64,000 bases of DNA from assembly GCA_011009095.1 (NCBI GenBank), contig VTPC01090614.1, forward strand, positions 468,163 to 532,162, in the 5' to 3' direction. The translations under genes were made by a program, and so were the position numbers. The notes below the pieces were generated by a model, which worked only from the letters and a program-made list of their open reading frames with translations, searched no databases and was not told where the DNA came from. Every line of letters begins with the position of its first letter. Positions within the stretch are counted from its first letter, which is position 1. The stretch is from Ignelater luminosus. Taxonomy: Eukaryota > Arthropoda > Insecta > Coleoptera > Elateridae. This document shows, piece after piece, positions 11,041 through 22,545 of this stretch.

Positions 11041-11285
11041 TAAAATTCGGATGGCACATAGGAAATTCATTTGAGAATATAGTGGAATTTTTTCAGATTT
11101 TTAGACAGTTGGGTTAATGCCCTAACTTGCAATTCAAGAATACAAACTTTCAGAACACAACAACACAGTTCCAACATCTCAAAAAGCTCTGTGAATACAG
11201 GGTTTGTTAAACGAGCTTATTTTGAAACACAACCCTGAAATCACTATACTGTGTGATAACTGATAACAAAGGCGCCATAGATTTA
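11041..11285. other. AT-rich flank of mariner insertion
   Basis: No recognisable gene. The right edge holds the left TA target duplication (11284-11285). Confidence 0.5.
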
Positions 11286-12295
11286 ACACATGGGCTGAAA
11301 AGTCCCAGGCCTAACAAAGAAAACACGGTTTTTTTTGTTCAAAATTAGCTTTATTCATCAACGTAATTTCCATCAAGAACAACGCAATCATTCCAGCGCC
11401 GTTCTAACAAAATTTTTTTCTTTGCCATATGCGGTAGTTTCTTTGCAATTTCGGCCTTCAAACGCTCTAATAACGCTATATAATATTCACTGTTGATGGT
11501 ATTTCCCTTCTCAAGATAGTCGATGAATATTACACCACGCACATCCCAAAATACCGTGGCCATAACCTTTCCAGCCGATTTTTGTGCTTTCGGTCGCTTT
11601 GGACGAGGTTCACCAGTTGCTGTCCACTCAGATGACGATCGTTTTGATTCCGGAGTGAAGTGATGGATCCATGTTTCATCCATTGTCACATATCGACGCA
11701 GAAATTCCGGTTTGTTACGTTTAAACATGGCCAAACACTGCTCAGAAACATTAATACGTTCTTGTTTTTGGTGAACAGTGAGCAAACGCGGCACCCACTT
11801 TAAGCAGAGCTTTCTCATAGTCAAATGCTCATGCAATATAAAGCCAACACGTTCTTTTGATATCTTTACGATGTCAGCTAACTCACGCAACTTCACTTTT
11901 CGATCATTCAAAACGATTTTGTGGATTTTTTTTGATGTTTTCTGGTGTTACCGCCTCATTTGGACGTCCACTGCGTTCTGCATCATCGGTGTCTCTACGA
12001 CCACGTTTGAAGTCAGCAAACCCATAACACTTTTCAAGCCATTGCTTCGCTTGAACGGTATTTTTTCCCATCAAGAAGCAGTGTAAAATTAAAACACGAA
12101 ATTGTTTTTGATCCATTGTTTTGAAAATAACAAAAGTAGCGTCACTCTTAGCACAATAACTCACAAAATAATGAATAGAATATCATGAAATTTTAACAGC
12201 TGTCTTTTGAAGGTTAGTACTAACTGAAGAAGCGGTGAATGCAATAGAACTAGCGCCATCTATTTGTTAGGTTTCGGACTTTTCAGCCCATGTGT
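11286..12295 (-). mobile_element. mariner element, internally deleted, TIRs and TA duplication intact
   Basis: The ends ACACATGGGCTGAAAAGTCC (11286-11305) and its inverse (12276-12295) form a 20-bp TIR, followed inside by a diverged but still similar stretch (CCTAACAAA). Both sides are flanked by TA (11284-11285 and 12296-12297), the classic Tc1/mariner duplication. At 1010 bp it is about 280 bp shorter than the full-length relative at 18508-19800. Confidence 0.92.
11351..12116 (-). pseudogene. mariner transposase pseudogene (irritans-like)
   Basis: The start is the ATG at 12116 (MDQKQFRVLILHCFLMGKNT). The family enzyme is a ~345-residue DD34D transposase that cuts and pastes the element. 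Three lesions are visible. (1) About 12 codons are missing in the helix-turn-helix region, where CY joins directly to GFADFKRG. (2) An A8 run (11935-11942) replaces the expected seven A, shifting the frame after PENIKK. (3) About 85 codons are deleted after KKKIL, fusing to LERRWNDC and removing the second and third catalytic Asp. The first catalytic box VTMDETW and WVPRLL remain. It cannot encode active enzyme, but the element could in principle be mobilised in trans. Confidence 0.92.
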
Positions 12296-12309
12296 TAAGT
12301 CGCATCAGT

Positions 12310-12569
12310 GGTTACAGGGCACCAACCAAACACATAGACATCAGACATCATTTTATAAGGAATGTGTACTTGATGGCAAGGTCAAGGTTGAATCTATCTA
12401 TTTTTTGTTGTGTATGTATATAGCTTTCTTCATTCCACTGCATATTCAATAGATCCTTGATATATGTACCAATTTCCATTTCTCTAAATTTCAGTTTGGC
12501 ATTTTTGTCCACCTGGAAACCTACATCAATTTCTGGTTTTTGTTTATAGTTTTCTCTAAATCCTTTTCT
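12310..12569 (-). other. Unrecognised coding-like stretch downstream of LINE ORF1 remnant
   Basis: On the minus strand a frame of at least 65 codons without stop (about 12565 to 12365) reads an E/K/N-rich peptide including DKNAKLKFREMEIGTYIKDL and NEESYIHTQQKIDRF. Its composition is like real protein and unlike the surroundings. It may be the C-terminal part of the same element's ORF1 or of another element. I do not recognise it. Confidence 0.3.
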
Positions 12570-13300
12570 AACTCTCCCTCTCCACTATCGTGGTATATAC
12601 TGTTATATCTCCTGATAGGCACTTGATTTCTACATGGACATTGTTTTCTTGTAGAAATCTTTCGGTTTTTATCTTATCTTTTTAAGATTTTTTAGTTCGT
12701 GCCTTGTATCAGCCTAGTCTGTTTGGCTGACAGCTGGTGGACTTCCTTTAGCCTTCATTTTTTTCTGTTTCCTTGTTCTACAAAAACATCCTCGTCATCT
12801 TCAATATTTCTTTTTTTCGCCTTCTCTACATTGCTTGGTAAGTTACTAAATTTCAATTTTTTTTATTTTCTTCTGGCGTAAAAATTCCTCTTTATCTAAT
12901 CTTTGTACAAATTTAACAATTTATTTCTCTACAATGTGAAGGACGTGTTACGTTCTTTTTTAAGCGATGGCCTCTATTTATGGTGTGTTCTTTCAAATCA
13001 AATTCTATTGATTTTTCAACATCTTGTATTACTGTTAAGAAATTTTCTCCAAGAGCTTCTTGCACACCTTATATTTCTAAGCACTCTTTTCGTGAGTATT
13101 GTTCCATTTCGTTAAGTTTGAATTTTAATTGCTGATTTATAGATTTTCAATTTTTTTCACGCTTTCAACTACAGGCATATTTTATGTTCATTAAGCTCAT
13201 CAATTTTTTCATGACATATATTTATGAAATTTATGAAAGAGCAACATTCTTCAGCACATCTGAATCGTTCGCCATCTTTTCTCCAATACCTATAACATAG
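12570..13300 (-). mobile_element. LINE ORF1 remnant (nucleic-acid-binding protein)
   Basis: The minus strand reads a coiled-coil-like lead (ICHEKIDELNEHK near 13210), then LNEMEQYSRKECLEI (13125-13080), EHTINRGHRLKKN (near 12985) and KFVQRLDKEEFLRQKKI (near 12900). This is the order of LINE ORF1 RNA-binding domains of the type E-Q-Y-S-R-R-N-x-L-E-I, H-R-L, K-F. It holds at least one in-frame stop (after CLEI) and frameshifts. Sequence on its 3' side is K/E-rich but not recognised. ORF1 proteins package LINE RNA. No matching ORF2 is adjacent. Confidence 0.7.
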
Positions 13301-15700
13301 CATCAAAAATTGAGCACTCAGTATAAACATTGAAACGCTAATATCACATGAGGGAAATGTGCATACATGTAGTAGGCACAAATAGTGCTTATTCCATTAT
13401 GTAAACGTTTAGTTGATTATTTTTTTTGAACGGTAGGGAAACAATTATAAAAAATATAACGGTAGTACTAAGCGTTATTGATATTGAAACAACTTGGAAT
13501 GTAGGCAACCTATTTTACACTAAATATTCTTATTTATTGATTCTGCTTCTGCGTGATTCTCAAATCTAAATTAACTCTTGTTGAAAATTTTAATGTTAAC
13601 CTATTAGTAACAAATAACAAAAAAAAACTAATTGTACACAAAATTTCGTGAATGCAAAAGCAAACGTTTAGTAAATTGCATAAATTATACATTTTTTGCA
13701 ATATCTCACTTTCGTATGTTATAAACTAAACGTGAAAAATTTACGTTTATTTCATAACTATTTTGAGATCGATTTAATTTGTTTCAACAGTTGTACAGTA
13801 GTATACGTCACAAATGTTAATGCCAAGCAATCAATCTAATCTTAATACAAATTAAACGTTGTTTTACTTAGGTATATTGTTTTCGACCCTTTTCTACTTA
13901 AAATATGTGATAATCTTATAGTGATTTCTCTTGAAATAAACGTACTTTTACTTACTATCTTGTATTATCCGTACCTTGCAGACACAAATTGAATACAACC
14001 GAAGAATCCTTTGTTGTGATGGTTGCCTATTTCTAATAAAGATATAAAAAAGAAACACAAATATCGGCAATCAATACCACCAATTTTCTCAGTATCAGTT
14101 TTAAACTAACACAATCGAAAAAGGAGAAAAAAGTAATAAAAGCAGACGTCAAGGTTAACGTTAAATTTAACAACATAAAACGTGCGTGAAATCAGGCCAT
14201 TGAATTTTATAAGGCTGTGTCGTGTTACACCAAATATTAGTAATGATCCGCCAAAGTAGGTTTCCAAGAAACTAAATTTATAATAGTGTCGCTTACTTAA
14301 CTCAGTTGATTTTACCCCTTTTGAAAGTGAAAGTGCGGTTTTAGTTTAGCTTTTATTTTAATTTAATTTCTTATGTGACGAATCAATAACAATAACGAAA
14401 AACCCATATGTCTTCCTAAGGTGATATAGTGCTTCCAGTCGATATTAATGCTAAAAACAATTTAAATGCGTTTGACGAAAGCAGTGCCTGTAGGTATTGT
14501 AAGATAAAGTGTTGCTTTTTAGAATTAAGTGTTAGTTGATAATTATTTTCCTGTAGATAATGAAAGGTCGTTTATTGCTAAAACGCTCTAATTGTCATAA
14601 ATAGAACGAAATCTGATTACTTAATTGTACTTTTCTAACACTAAAAAGGTAGATGTTACTATTGTCATTAAGCAGTTTGTAATCTATTTCTAACTGTTAA
14701 TAGTCACGCGATGAGGTGGCGTAAATTTTCACTTTTAAAATGCTGCAATCCTATTTATATCCAAATACTTGTTGAAAAAGACAGTTTCCTGTTTTATTTA
14801 TATCCTGTCAAAGTCGTTTTTACTAATTGGACTATTTTATAGTATTCAATAAATGAAGTTACAGGAATATTAAGAACTTAACTTTGAGTGCTATTTTGTT
14901 TGGGAGTAGTTTGTAGATTGTGTTTTACAACAATGTGCGTGTCAAAATAACTGCTAAGAGTGGTTATTGAATATCAGATTTTGCCACTTGTGAGGTATCG
15001 ACAAAATTAAATTAAAACCCTGAAATGGTATAGTAGACACTACAGGTATTTGAAATAATAAAACTGTCTTATTCCATTTTTAATAAAATTATTAGCTGTC
15101 AAATTGACAGTTTGCATTAATTTGTTATAGTCTGTGGAGGATTTATAAGTCATGTATTGACGTGCTTGAGTCTAAACTACACCTTCGGGAAAATTCCATT
15201 AGGAACTGAAATTTTAGTGGTCGCTGGAAAGAGTAAAATTAAAAAATTGTATTTAAAGATTAGAATTATTGATCGGAAAATCTGATTTTAAAAATTGAAT
15301 CTAAATTTCATAACGATTAGAGACAAACGAGATCCTGTAGAAAGTGTACCGATCTTAGTAAGGAAATTATCGTCCAAAACATCGATGTTACTTTTCAGAT
15401 CTGTATTAATCAAATGAGCTAGAGAATTATTGATTTTCCAATCAAGACTTTTTAATAATTTAACAATTAAAGCCCTAGGGAGTTAGAACTCGTTTTGCTA
15501 TTGTAAACTTTACCAGACATGTTTACAGAACTTTGAATAAACCTGCACATTTAATGTCACAAAATAATAAACTGAATTCTAGTTACGTTTCTACGTTCAT
15601 TTCAAAAGAAATCTGAAGCCCATTTAAGAGAAAACATCAAAAGAGACTCAACAAATATTTTTAAGCAAGACTGAGATTTTCCTTTTTTTATTTTCCCGGC
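13301..15700. other. AT-rich sequence without recognisable gene
   Basis: About 2.4 kb with stops in every frame, no array and no TIR that I can see. Confidence 0.5.
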
Positions 15701-16248
15701 ATTTCGGGATCCCGGTATCTTGGTGTTGCATTCCCTAGGCCCAAGTCATTAGTAGATCGACGTGTTTTGGGGTTAGACCGTGTCCTTGTTTAAATATTAT
15801 ATGCACTTATCGTCTCGTCTACTTTCAAAGAAGTTTTTTAGAAGGCCACGGTAATTCGGCGTGCGCTAGTGGCAAAACTTTTCTGGCAAAAATAGAAGTA
15901 AAGGTCCATGTAAACAAAAGAGCGATTGACCAGACTATAGCTTATGTTCCGTGTCATGTTGATGTTTAGCAACGGCAAAAACATTTAAAACGTGCTATTC
16001 AGCAATATGAAAATCAAGTAGGAGTTGCATCGTTGAAGTGAAACAAAAGACGCACATTCTGCCATAGGCGCCAAGCACTCGAACGCTGGTCTTAGGCAAG
16101 TCCAAACTATAAACCATGGGAAACGGCCCGTTGGGAAGTAAAACCTGACCGAAAAGATTAATGAAGAGCTAGACCGCACACCATCGCCCCGTTAAACAGC
16201 GAACATCAACCTATCTGTGTGTATGGTTCTTCTCTCCCAAAACTAGAA
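15701..16248. other. Mixed, moderately GC-rich sequence
   Basis: GC content rises near 15700 (ATTTCGGGATCCCGG at 15702-15716). An apparent 64-codon frame (15985-16179 minus) has no recognised content. It is probably decayed repeat related to the units that follow. Confidence 0.3.
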
Positions 16249-16560
16249 ATGTCGGTGCGTCCGGATCATTTAAAAGCCACTACCAACAAATAGCCTATTC
16301 GGAAGATGCAAGATATCTGTCAAAAGGAAACGATCAGTGGCTCCCCGGTAGTTTGAAAGCAATCCCTCCCTACCATCTCAAACGATCCAAGCCCTATCTT
16401 GCTAACCACCTTCTTTCCGGAAATCGAAACAAAATACGAAAACATCAAAAGACGATCGCCGGTGTCCGGATCGTTTCTAAGCCTGCCTTCTACCTCTACA
16501 ATGAACGAAGTTTTACGTTGATACCCTCACTCCTTCCCGAATAGAAAAGGAACACCCAAG
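16249..16560 (+). repeat. Degenerate ~120-bp satellite units
   Basis: Contains GTCCGGATCATTTAAAAGCC, AAACGATC, AAAAGACGATCGCCGGTG and GGATCGTTTCTAAGCC, matching the consensus of units at 18390-18507 and 19803-20160 (AAAAGACGGT-GGC, TTCGGATCGTTTGGAAGCC). It is too decayed to count units. Confidence 0.55.
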
Positions 16561-17249
16561 AAAACAAAAGACTATCGTCACGAACTCCTATTTTTTAACG
16601 GGTTTGGACTCATGTACAAAACGGCAAGGGCATGTTGTATTCGGCTGCAGTACAACTGGTGTACCACACAAAAAGAACACTTTGTATTCGTGTCGAGCAT
16701 AAAGTAGAAAAAAAACATTGTATTTTAGATTAGTGCAAGGAAAGCAGTGCACAATCAAAGGGAACATAAAAAATAAATCCGCATCGAGTGAATCGGTTTC
16801 GAGTAGCGTCATGCTGAGCTGTATCTGGAGAACTTTTATTGTCTAGTGGCATTACAATGACATTACAAAGGTGTTTGGGGTATTATTACACTACACCCTA
16901 CCTTGTAACAAAATGATAAGCGACCACGGGTAGCCCGTTGAAAAGCGAAGGTCAAGCGCAACTTCATAGAAGGACTCCCGTTGGAATATAGAAGTCCAGC
17001 CCATTTGCGGATGACTCTTTTGTGAGAATTAGAGATGATACTACCCGCCATGAAAGATTTTTTAATGAGATTTCCGCTTCTAATATTACAACTGATCGAG
17101 TGCTGGTCAACCGATTTAAATGAAAATTGTAACGGACAAAAACCGAAAAACTGGCCTTAATGCCAGTTTAGCCCAAGATAATACGCACAGCAGCTAAAAA
17201 TGTTGGAGAAGGGGGGGTTCCCAAAGTAACCAAACATATATTAAATTAA
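16561..17249. other. Unassigned spacer between satellite blocks
   Basis: No recognisable gene. Short open stretches on the minus strand (16588-16812, 16863-17051) lack motifs. Confidence 0.4.
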
Positions 17250-17477
17250 GACTAGAGGTGGACGCGGAGGTCCGCCACTATCACCTCTAGGCCCTCGCTT
17301 AGCCACTTTGTGACTTCGCTCAGGGCCGATGCCTGCGGCGTCGCTTTGTTGCGCCTGCGGCGCTCGGACTTTTTAAGTGCCTCGGAATAACAAAGGGTGT
17401 GACCGCCGAAGGTTCTTGGGGCCACTGGTCGGGCTCGCTTTTCTTTGCAGACGCATCGTGCATGGTCCTCCAACACA
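17250..17477 (-). repeat. GC-rich dispersed repeat, inverted partner at 37090-37235
   Basis: Reverse-complementary to 37090-37235. Shared landmarks on the minus strand are GAGGACCATGCACGA, CGTCTGCAAA, CCTTCGGC-GTCACAC, TTTGTTATTCCGA and GAGCGCCGC. It sits immediately beside ~120-bp satellite units in both places, so the two pieces appear to belong to one larger unit. The 74-codon frame here is not supported as a gene. Confidence 0.75.
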
Positions 17478-18507
17478 CCACCTTTACCATAAATAAAAAA
17501 ATACGGTCGGTTTCACATCCACCTTTTTTGTCCCATCTCTATAGGATCAGATTTTGCTGAGATACATGATGTCTGCCAAAAGAAAAACAAAAGGTGGGCG
17601 GTGCCGAACATATCTTCCTGAAGCCTTTCCCTCACCGCACCTATCTAATAAAGTTTCATTTCTCAAGGATCAGCCGTTCCTGAGTTACGGGATTTCTCTT
17701 AGAAAAAAAATACAGTACGGTCGGTTCCGTACATATGTTCTGCAAGCCTTTCGACGCGACGTTCGCGATATGCGTGCAAAATCACTGCTTAAAAATATCC
17801 ATATATCTTAGTCTTGTTCCACTTCAAGGATTTTAAATTTTCGAGTTTTTTAACGAATTTCAGGTAGACGTCAGCTTTAGCCGGACTTTAATCGAAATAG
17901 GTTTTTTAGCATCCTAAGAGGCATGCCTCGACATCGCGACACTTTCCTCATTGAACCAAGTGACGCCGACGTTCGTCCACCTCTTCGGTGCAAAACGACA
18001 AAAAAGACGCCGGCTGCGTCTCGAAATAAGCAAAAGACGACCTCGATGCGCGTACAAAATTACGGCTTTAAAATATTCGTATAGCTTATTCGGGATTTTA
18101 AAAATAATGATCTTTGTCTTGCGCACGGCGATTTGTATATAGTCGTCCTGCTTCCATTTGAAGGATTATAACAAAGATCAGGCAAGTTAGTAGAAAGTGA
18201 GTGTTAACCGCAACTTCTTTATTTATTGGAAGGTAAAGCTGAGATTTTTAAACTTTATAAAGAAAGGTCTACTCTGGCAAATGACGTTACAATCGACCGA
18301 ATAAACTTTCCCGTACACCCACCAAAGGCGTACACTCTTTAGGAAATAAATTCTTCCAGCACACCTACACTTGACGTACAGATTACTGATTAAAAAGACA
18401 AAAGACGGTCGGTCTGGCCCGAATCTTCCGAAAGCTCGTTCTGCACCACACCCAAGGACCAAAGTTCTATCCCCGTAGAACCGGTCATTTCAGAAATGCA
18501 GGATATA
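17478..18507 (+). repeat. ~120-bp satellite array, left part
   Basis: Repeated landmarks are TACGGTCGGTT, GTCCCATCTCTATAGGATC (near 17530), AGCCTTTCCCTCACCGCACC (17624-17643), AAAGACGGTCGG (18402-18413) and AAAGTTCTATCCCCGTAGAA (18461-18480). Neighbouring anchors are ~114-123 bp apart. A 17760-18170 portion is more diverged, with a partial internal duplication (GCGTGCAAAATCACTGC versus GCGTACAAAATTACGGC). The array is cut at 18507 by a mariner and resumes at 19801. Confidence 0.7.
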
Positions 18508-19800
18508 ACACATCGTTCAATAAGTCCCGAGACTAACCCAGAGATGGTGCTAGTAGTACCAAACTAGCCACGTTTCCCTAGAGTGCGAACCTTCACATGA
18601 AACGTGTAAAAATTTCACGTCGATTGGACCACAAACAGCAGAGTTATCGAGGTTAGAGTAAAGTCACTTTGTAATTTGTTTGAAAAATGGAACAAAGCGA
18701 GTTTCGCGTGTTGATAAAACATTGTTTTTTAATGGGTAAAAACACCGTAGAAGCCCAGCAATGGCTTGAGAAACGTTACCCGGACTCCTCTCCATCCAAA
18801 TCAACGATTTGTCGTTGGTATGCTGAGTTTAAACGTGGTCGTACGGACACAAACGATGCGGAACGTTCGGGTAGGCCTTTGGAAGCCGTTACACCGGAAA
18901 ATGTGAGTGAAGTATTCAAAATCGTAATGAAAAATCGCAAAGTAGAGGTCCGTGAGATTGCAGAAATGACACAGATATCATCTGGAAGCGTATTTACAAT
19001 CCTTCATGAAAAATTGAGCATGAAAAAGGTTTTTTCCAAGTGGGTGCCGCGATTGCTTTCAATGGAACAAAAACAGCAACGAATCGACGATTCAGAGAGC
19101 TGTTTATCGCTATTTACTCGCAATAAAAAGGATTTCCTGCGTCGATACGTGACCATGGATGAAACATGGACACACCATTTCACTCCAGAGTCGAATCGGC
19201 AATCATCTGAGTGGCGCATGGCTGGCGAAAGCCGCCCAAAGCGTTCAAAAACGCAGCAATCTGCTGGCAAAGCCATGGCGTCTGTTTTTTGGGATACACA
19301 TGGCGTCATTTTCATTGACTACCTGGAAAAAGGTAAATCGATCAACAGTGATTATTATATTGACTTGTTGGTACGTTTGAAGGAGGAGATCGCAGCAAAA
19401 CGACCGCACATGAAGAAGAAAAAAATCCTTTTTCAGCAAGACAATGCACCATGCCACAAGTCCATGAAAACAATGGCAAAAATTTACGAGTTGGGCTTTG
19501 ATTTGCTTCCCCACCCCCCGTATTCGCCAGATTTAGCCCCCAGCGACTACTGGCTCTTTGCTGATCTCAAAGAAATGCTCCAGGGAAAAAATTTGGCTCG
19601 AATGAGGAGGTCATTGCCGAAACTGAAGCCTATGTTGAAGCAAAGTATAAATCCTTCTATAAACATGGTATAGAAATGTTGGAAAGGCGTTGGAAAGATT
19701 GTATCACTCTAAAAGGAGATTATATTGATGAATAAAAATTATTTTTGAAAACAAAAATGTTGTTTTCGTTGTTAGTCTCGGGACTTATTGAACGATGTGT
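18508..19800 (+). mobile_element. mariner element, nearly intact, identical 30-bp TIRs
   Basis: 1293 bp. The first 30 bases (18508-18537, beginning ACACATCGTTCAATAAGTCC) are the exact inverse of the last 30 (19771-19800). TA flanks both sides (18506-18507, 19801-19802). Identical termini and a frame broken only once point to a fairly recent insertion, or at least one younger than its surroundings. It sits inside the ~120-bp satellite. Confidence 0.96.
18687..19735 (+). pseudogene. mariner transposase, one frameshift from full length
   Basis: The ATG at 18687 opens a DD34D cut-and-paste transposase of the irritans-like group. Residues 1-110 carry the paired helix-turn-helix DNA-binding region (ICRWYAEFKRG at 41-51), WVPRLL is at 119-124, and the catalytic Asp residues are D158 (VTMDETW), D252 (QQDNAP) and D287 (LAPSDYW), with exactly 34 residues between the last two. 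The frame is open for 302 codons. After that an A6 run (19586-19591) is one base short of the family's usual codon phase, and the frame drifts to a stop at 19673. The last ~48 codons are intact in the next frame to a stop at 19733-19735. Read through, the length would be 349 residues, normal for the family. A homopolymer sequencing or assembly error is a real alternative to a true mutation. Confidence 0.93.
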
Positions 19801-20160
19801 TAATACTCGAAAATACAAAAGACGGTTGGCGGCATTCGGATCGTTTGGAAGCCGTTCCTCCACCGCACCCAACGATCAAAGTCCCATTACCATAGTACCC
19901 GCCGTTGCCAAGATACAATCACCTATATATGCGCCTCCGTAAGCGCAACCAGCCTACGTCCGCCCGGTAAAAAATCCGAACTCGATCCGTCCTTCGCTAG
20001 ACTCCCTTCTCCGGCACCGGTCCGATATGAACTCCCGCCCTCGGAAAAAACCGAATGCAGCCAATCTAGTCTTCCGGGAGTCCGTCCTCCGCCACGACCG
20101 ATCACCAAGTCCCATCTCGATAGGATCGGTCGTTCCCGAGACCCATCGCCCGTTTCTAAA
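19801..20160 (+). repeat. ~120-bp satellite array, right part
   Basis: Continues the array interrupted by mariner. AAAAGACGGTTGGCGGC is at 19818, TTCGGATCGTTTGGAAGCC at 19834, AAAGTCCCAT at 19879 and again (AAGTCCCATCTCGATAGG) at 20107. The 228-bp spacing equals two ~114-bp units. Removing the mariner gives ~123 bp between the flanking anchors at 18461 and 19879, so the insertion is into one unit. Confidence 0.75.
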
Positions 20161-21559
20161 ATATGTAAACTATATATTTATATGCACAATACGTCGCCGC
20201 AACGCTATCCCTTTGCTGTAATGCTTGCGCTTTCACCGCGTGCTTCCCCCCACGCGTCAAATCAACTAAAACTAAAAGCCACGCCTAGCTAGGCGCAGCC
20301 ATACTAATTATAAGTAGAATAAACGTAGTGAAATGAACACCCCTGTCTGCATAGCCGAACGCGCTTTGCCCGTTGAAGCTTGTAGCATGTCAAGGCGGCA
20401 AAATTTCCGAGTTTGCAGGTGTGCTTTAAAAGACGGGATCACACAAGGCCCGCATATAAACACATCGCACAGCAACATACTGTGAAGATTAGATGTAGAT
20501 CTGTCTATGTTAAAACAAGCTCAACTCGTAACTGCGTATAGCCGACACAATTCCACGAAATTCGCACAACTGAGGCGCGGCAAACAATCTTTTTAAAAGA
20601 AGCCACACGTGTGTTTAAATTAACATCATGCAAAATAAAATTAAAAACACTTTCAGAAAAGGTTTAATAAACGAAAATGACTCAATATATTTGCAAAATA
20701 TTACAATGACGTGAAATTATAAAATGGCATTACAAAATATCGACTTCTATATAAGACAGTATGCAAATAAAACACCTAGGAGCTGCCCAGTGGCAGATAA
20801 GACCAAGAAGTGACATTAAATGTCCGACGTACCAACCTCTTTACCACATGAAAGCGCTTAGAAAAATTTTGCCAAAGACATCAAATGTCCTGATTTAAAG
20901 ATTCTTCTCCATGACGTGGTTTCAAACTAATGATCTATCGATTATTTAGTGTCTGTATTTTCAATTTCAGTTGACAATCAAATCTGTCTTTTAGAAGTAC
21001 AGTTCCATAACAATCTGTTGGCAATCTAGTGTCTACAAGTATCTAGAGTAGATTTCCAGCGTTTTCCCAGAATGTCCAGCATTATTTTGAAATATTCACA
21101 TTTAACAACGCGAAAACCCATATTTGTTAAGTTCCTAAGTAGAATTTGCAACTTTGCAAGTTTGTAAATTATAAATGTTTCTTTTTATACAATGCAATTA
21201 ACGTAGTACCACAGACTGTTTAAGGCAGACAACTTTCTATAGACGACTTGACGTTGCGCACTGAAGGTAACACTAAATGTTATATTTTCCAATTCCTGCG
21301 CATCTTTTCTGTAGTCTGGGTAAGCTATCTTCCGTGTAGTCGGTCAGAGAGGCGTGAGTGAGGTGGTTTTCAACGAACGTCCCCACGGGTAAGTGGTGTC
21401 ACCCCGAATACGCCGTGAGACGCCGGACATTTTTGAAACCAAGGAACAACAAACGCAATTGCGGCGAGTTATTACATTTCGGTTTTGCTTTTCGCGAATC
21501 TTCAGTTTTTAAGTGAAAAGTTTCGTGTTTCATTTTAAAAGAGAGAAAAAGGAAAAAAA
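20161..21559. other. Sequence without recognisable gene
   Basis: No motif-bearing frame. The left 400 bp are moderately GC-rich, the remainder AT-rich. Confidence 0.45.
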
Positions 21560-22545
21560 AATATTGTCTAGGAACCTCGGATCTGTCACGCTTTCCGGCC
21601 ATGCCGGGTATTCAGGCCCTGTCGAGTCTTCCGGCCAATCAAAGACGGGACCCGAAAATTCCGTCCCGTGCAGGGCTTTAACTTAAGTTGATGAGATATT
21701 AATTTTTTGTATTTGTCATATTGACAATTTAGAAATACTTTTACAGTGTCTCATGACATACATTTGATATCTCTCTAATATAATTTAGTTCATTACAAGT
21801 CGAAAACAAGCAGTGGCCGTTGTTCTAAATGTCCCCGGATATTTTTAGTTATAGCTAGACTGGATAGTACAAAGAAAACGCAATATTACTTATCAAATTT
21901 GTTAATTGCACTAATCCACTTAAGCCCAGTAAGCACCATGGGCCGTCGCTCCCCTCTCAGATGAAGGAGAGGACGAAAACCGAAGAAACTGTCTGCACCT
22001 AAATACCCGGAATCGGGGAGTTTGGACGGGGACGCTGTTTTTGAAGACTCCCCGTCATCGTTTTGAGCCAATCAAAGTTGAGTTAGGTTTCATAGGCGTC
22101 CATCAGAAGAAGGTGAGTGCGAATTTGTAGGAGTTATCAAAACCTAGTTTGGAATGTTTGTTCCCGTATCAAGCCTGTATACACCAAAACAATTTTTCCA
22201 CCGCCAGAGCCAGAGCTAGCAAGTTTTCAAATTTGAGCGAGAAAAACTCAAAACGTAAGGACGAAATTTGGCTTGCGTGTTCAGGATACCTAGGGGTAGA
22301 GTTCAGTACTTTTATAACGACCGAGAGAGAAATCATTAATTGGTTTTGAAACTGAAGTTACAAGCAAAAATTGTTGTAAAACTGGATTATACCAACGTGT
22401 AACGTGAAGAAGATGCAACCTTTGTGACGTTATTAAGTAGACTCAGTGGTGACGTAATATTCACGTTAGTTATTGGGCATTATGACGTATAAGACCAAAC
22501 ATGACCAAAAATTGACGTCATCTGTCCGTCACTATGTTAGCTGGG
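21560..22545. mobile_element. Second, left-truncated copy of the 2.1 kb TIR element
   Basis: Starts with a short remnant of the GC-rich 9-bp array (21560-21700: GGAACCTCGGATCTGTC, CAGGCCCTGTCGAGTCTTC) and follows the tail of 7741-8577 in the same orientation. Shared landmarks are TTTTTTGTATTTGTCATATTG, GTCTGCACCT-A-TA-CCGGAATCGGG, GAGTTATCAAAA-C, CAAGTTTTCAAATTTG and CATCTGTCCGTCACTATG. It ends at the same terminus TGTTAGCTGGG (22535-22545). The left terminus is missing or too diverged to find. Confidence 0.75.
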
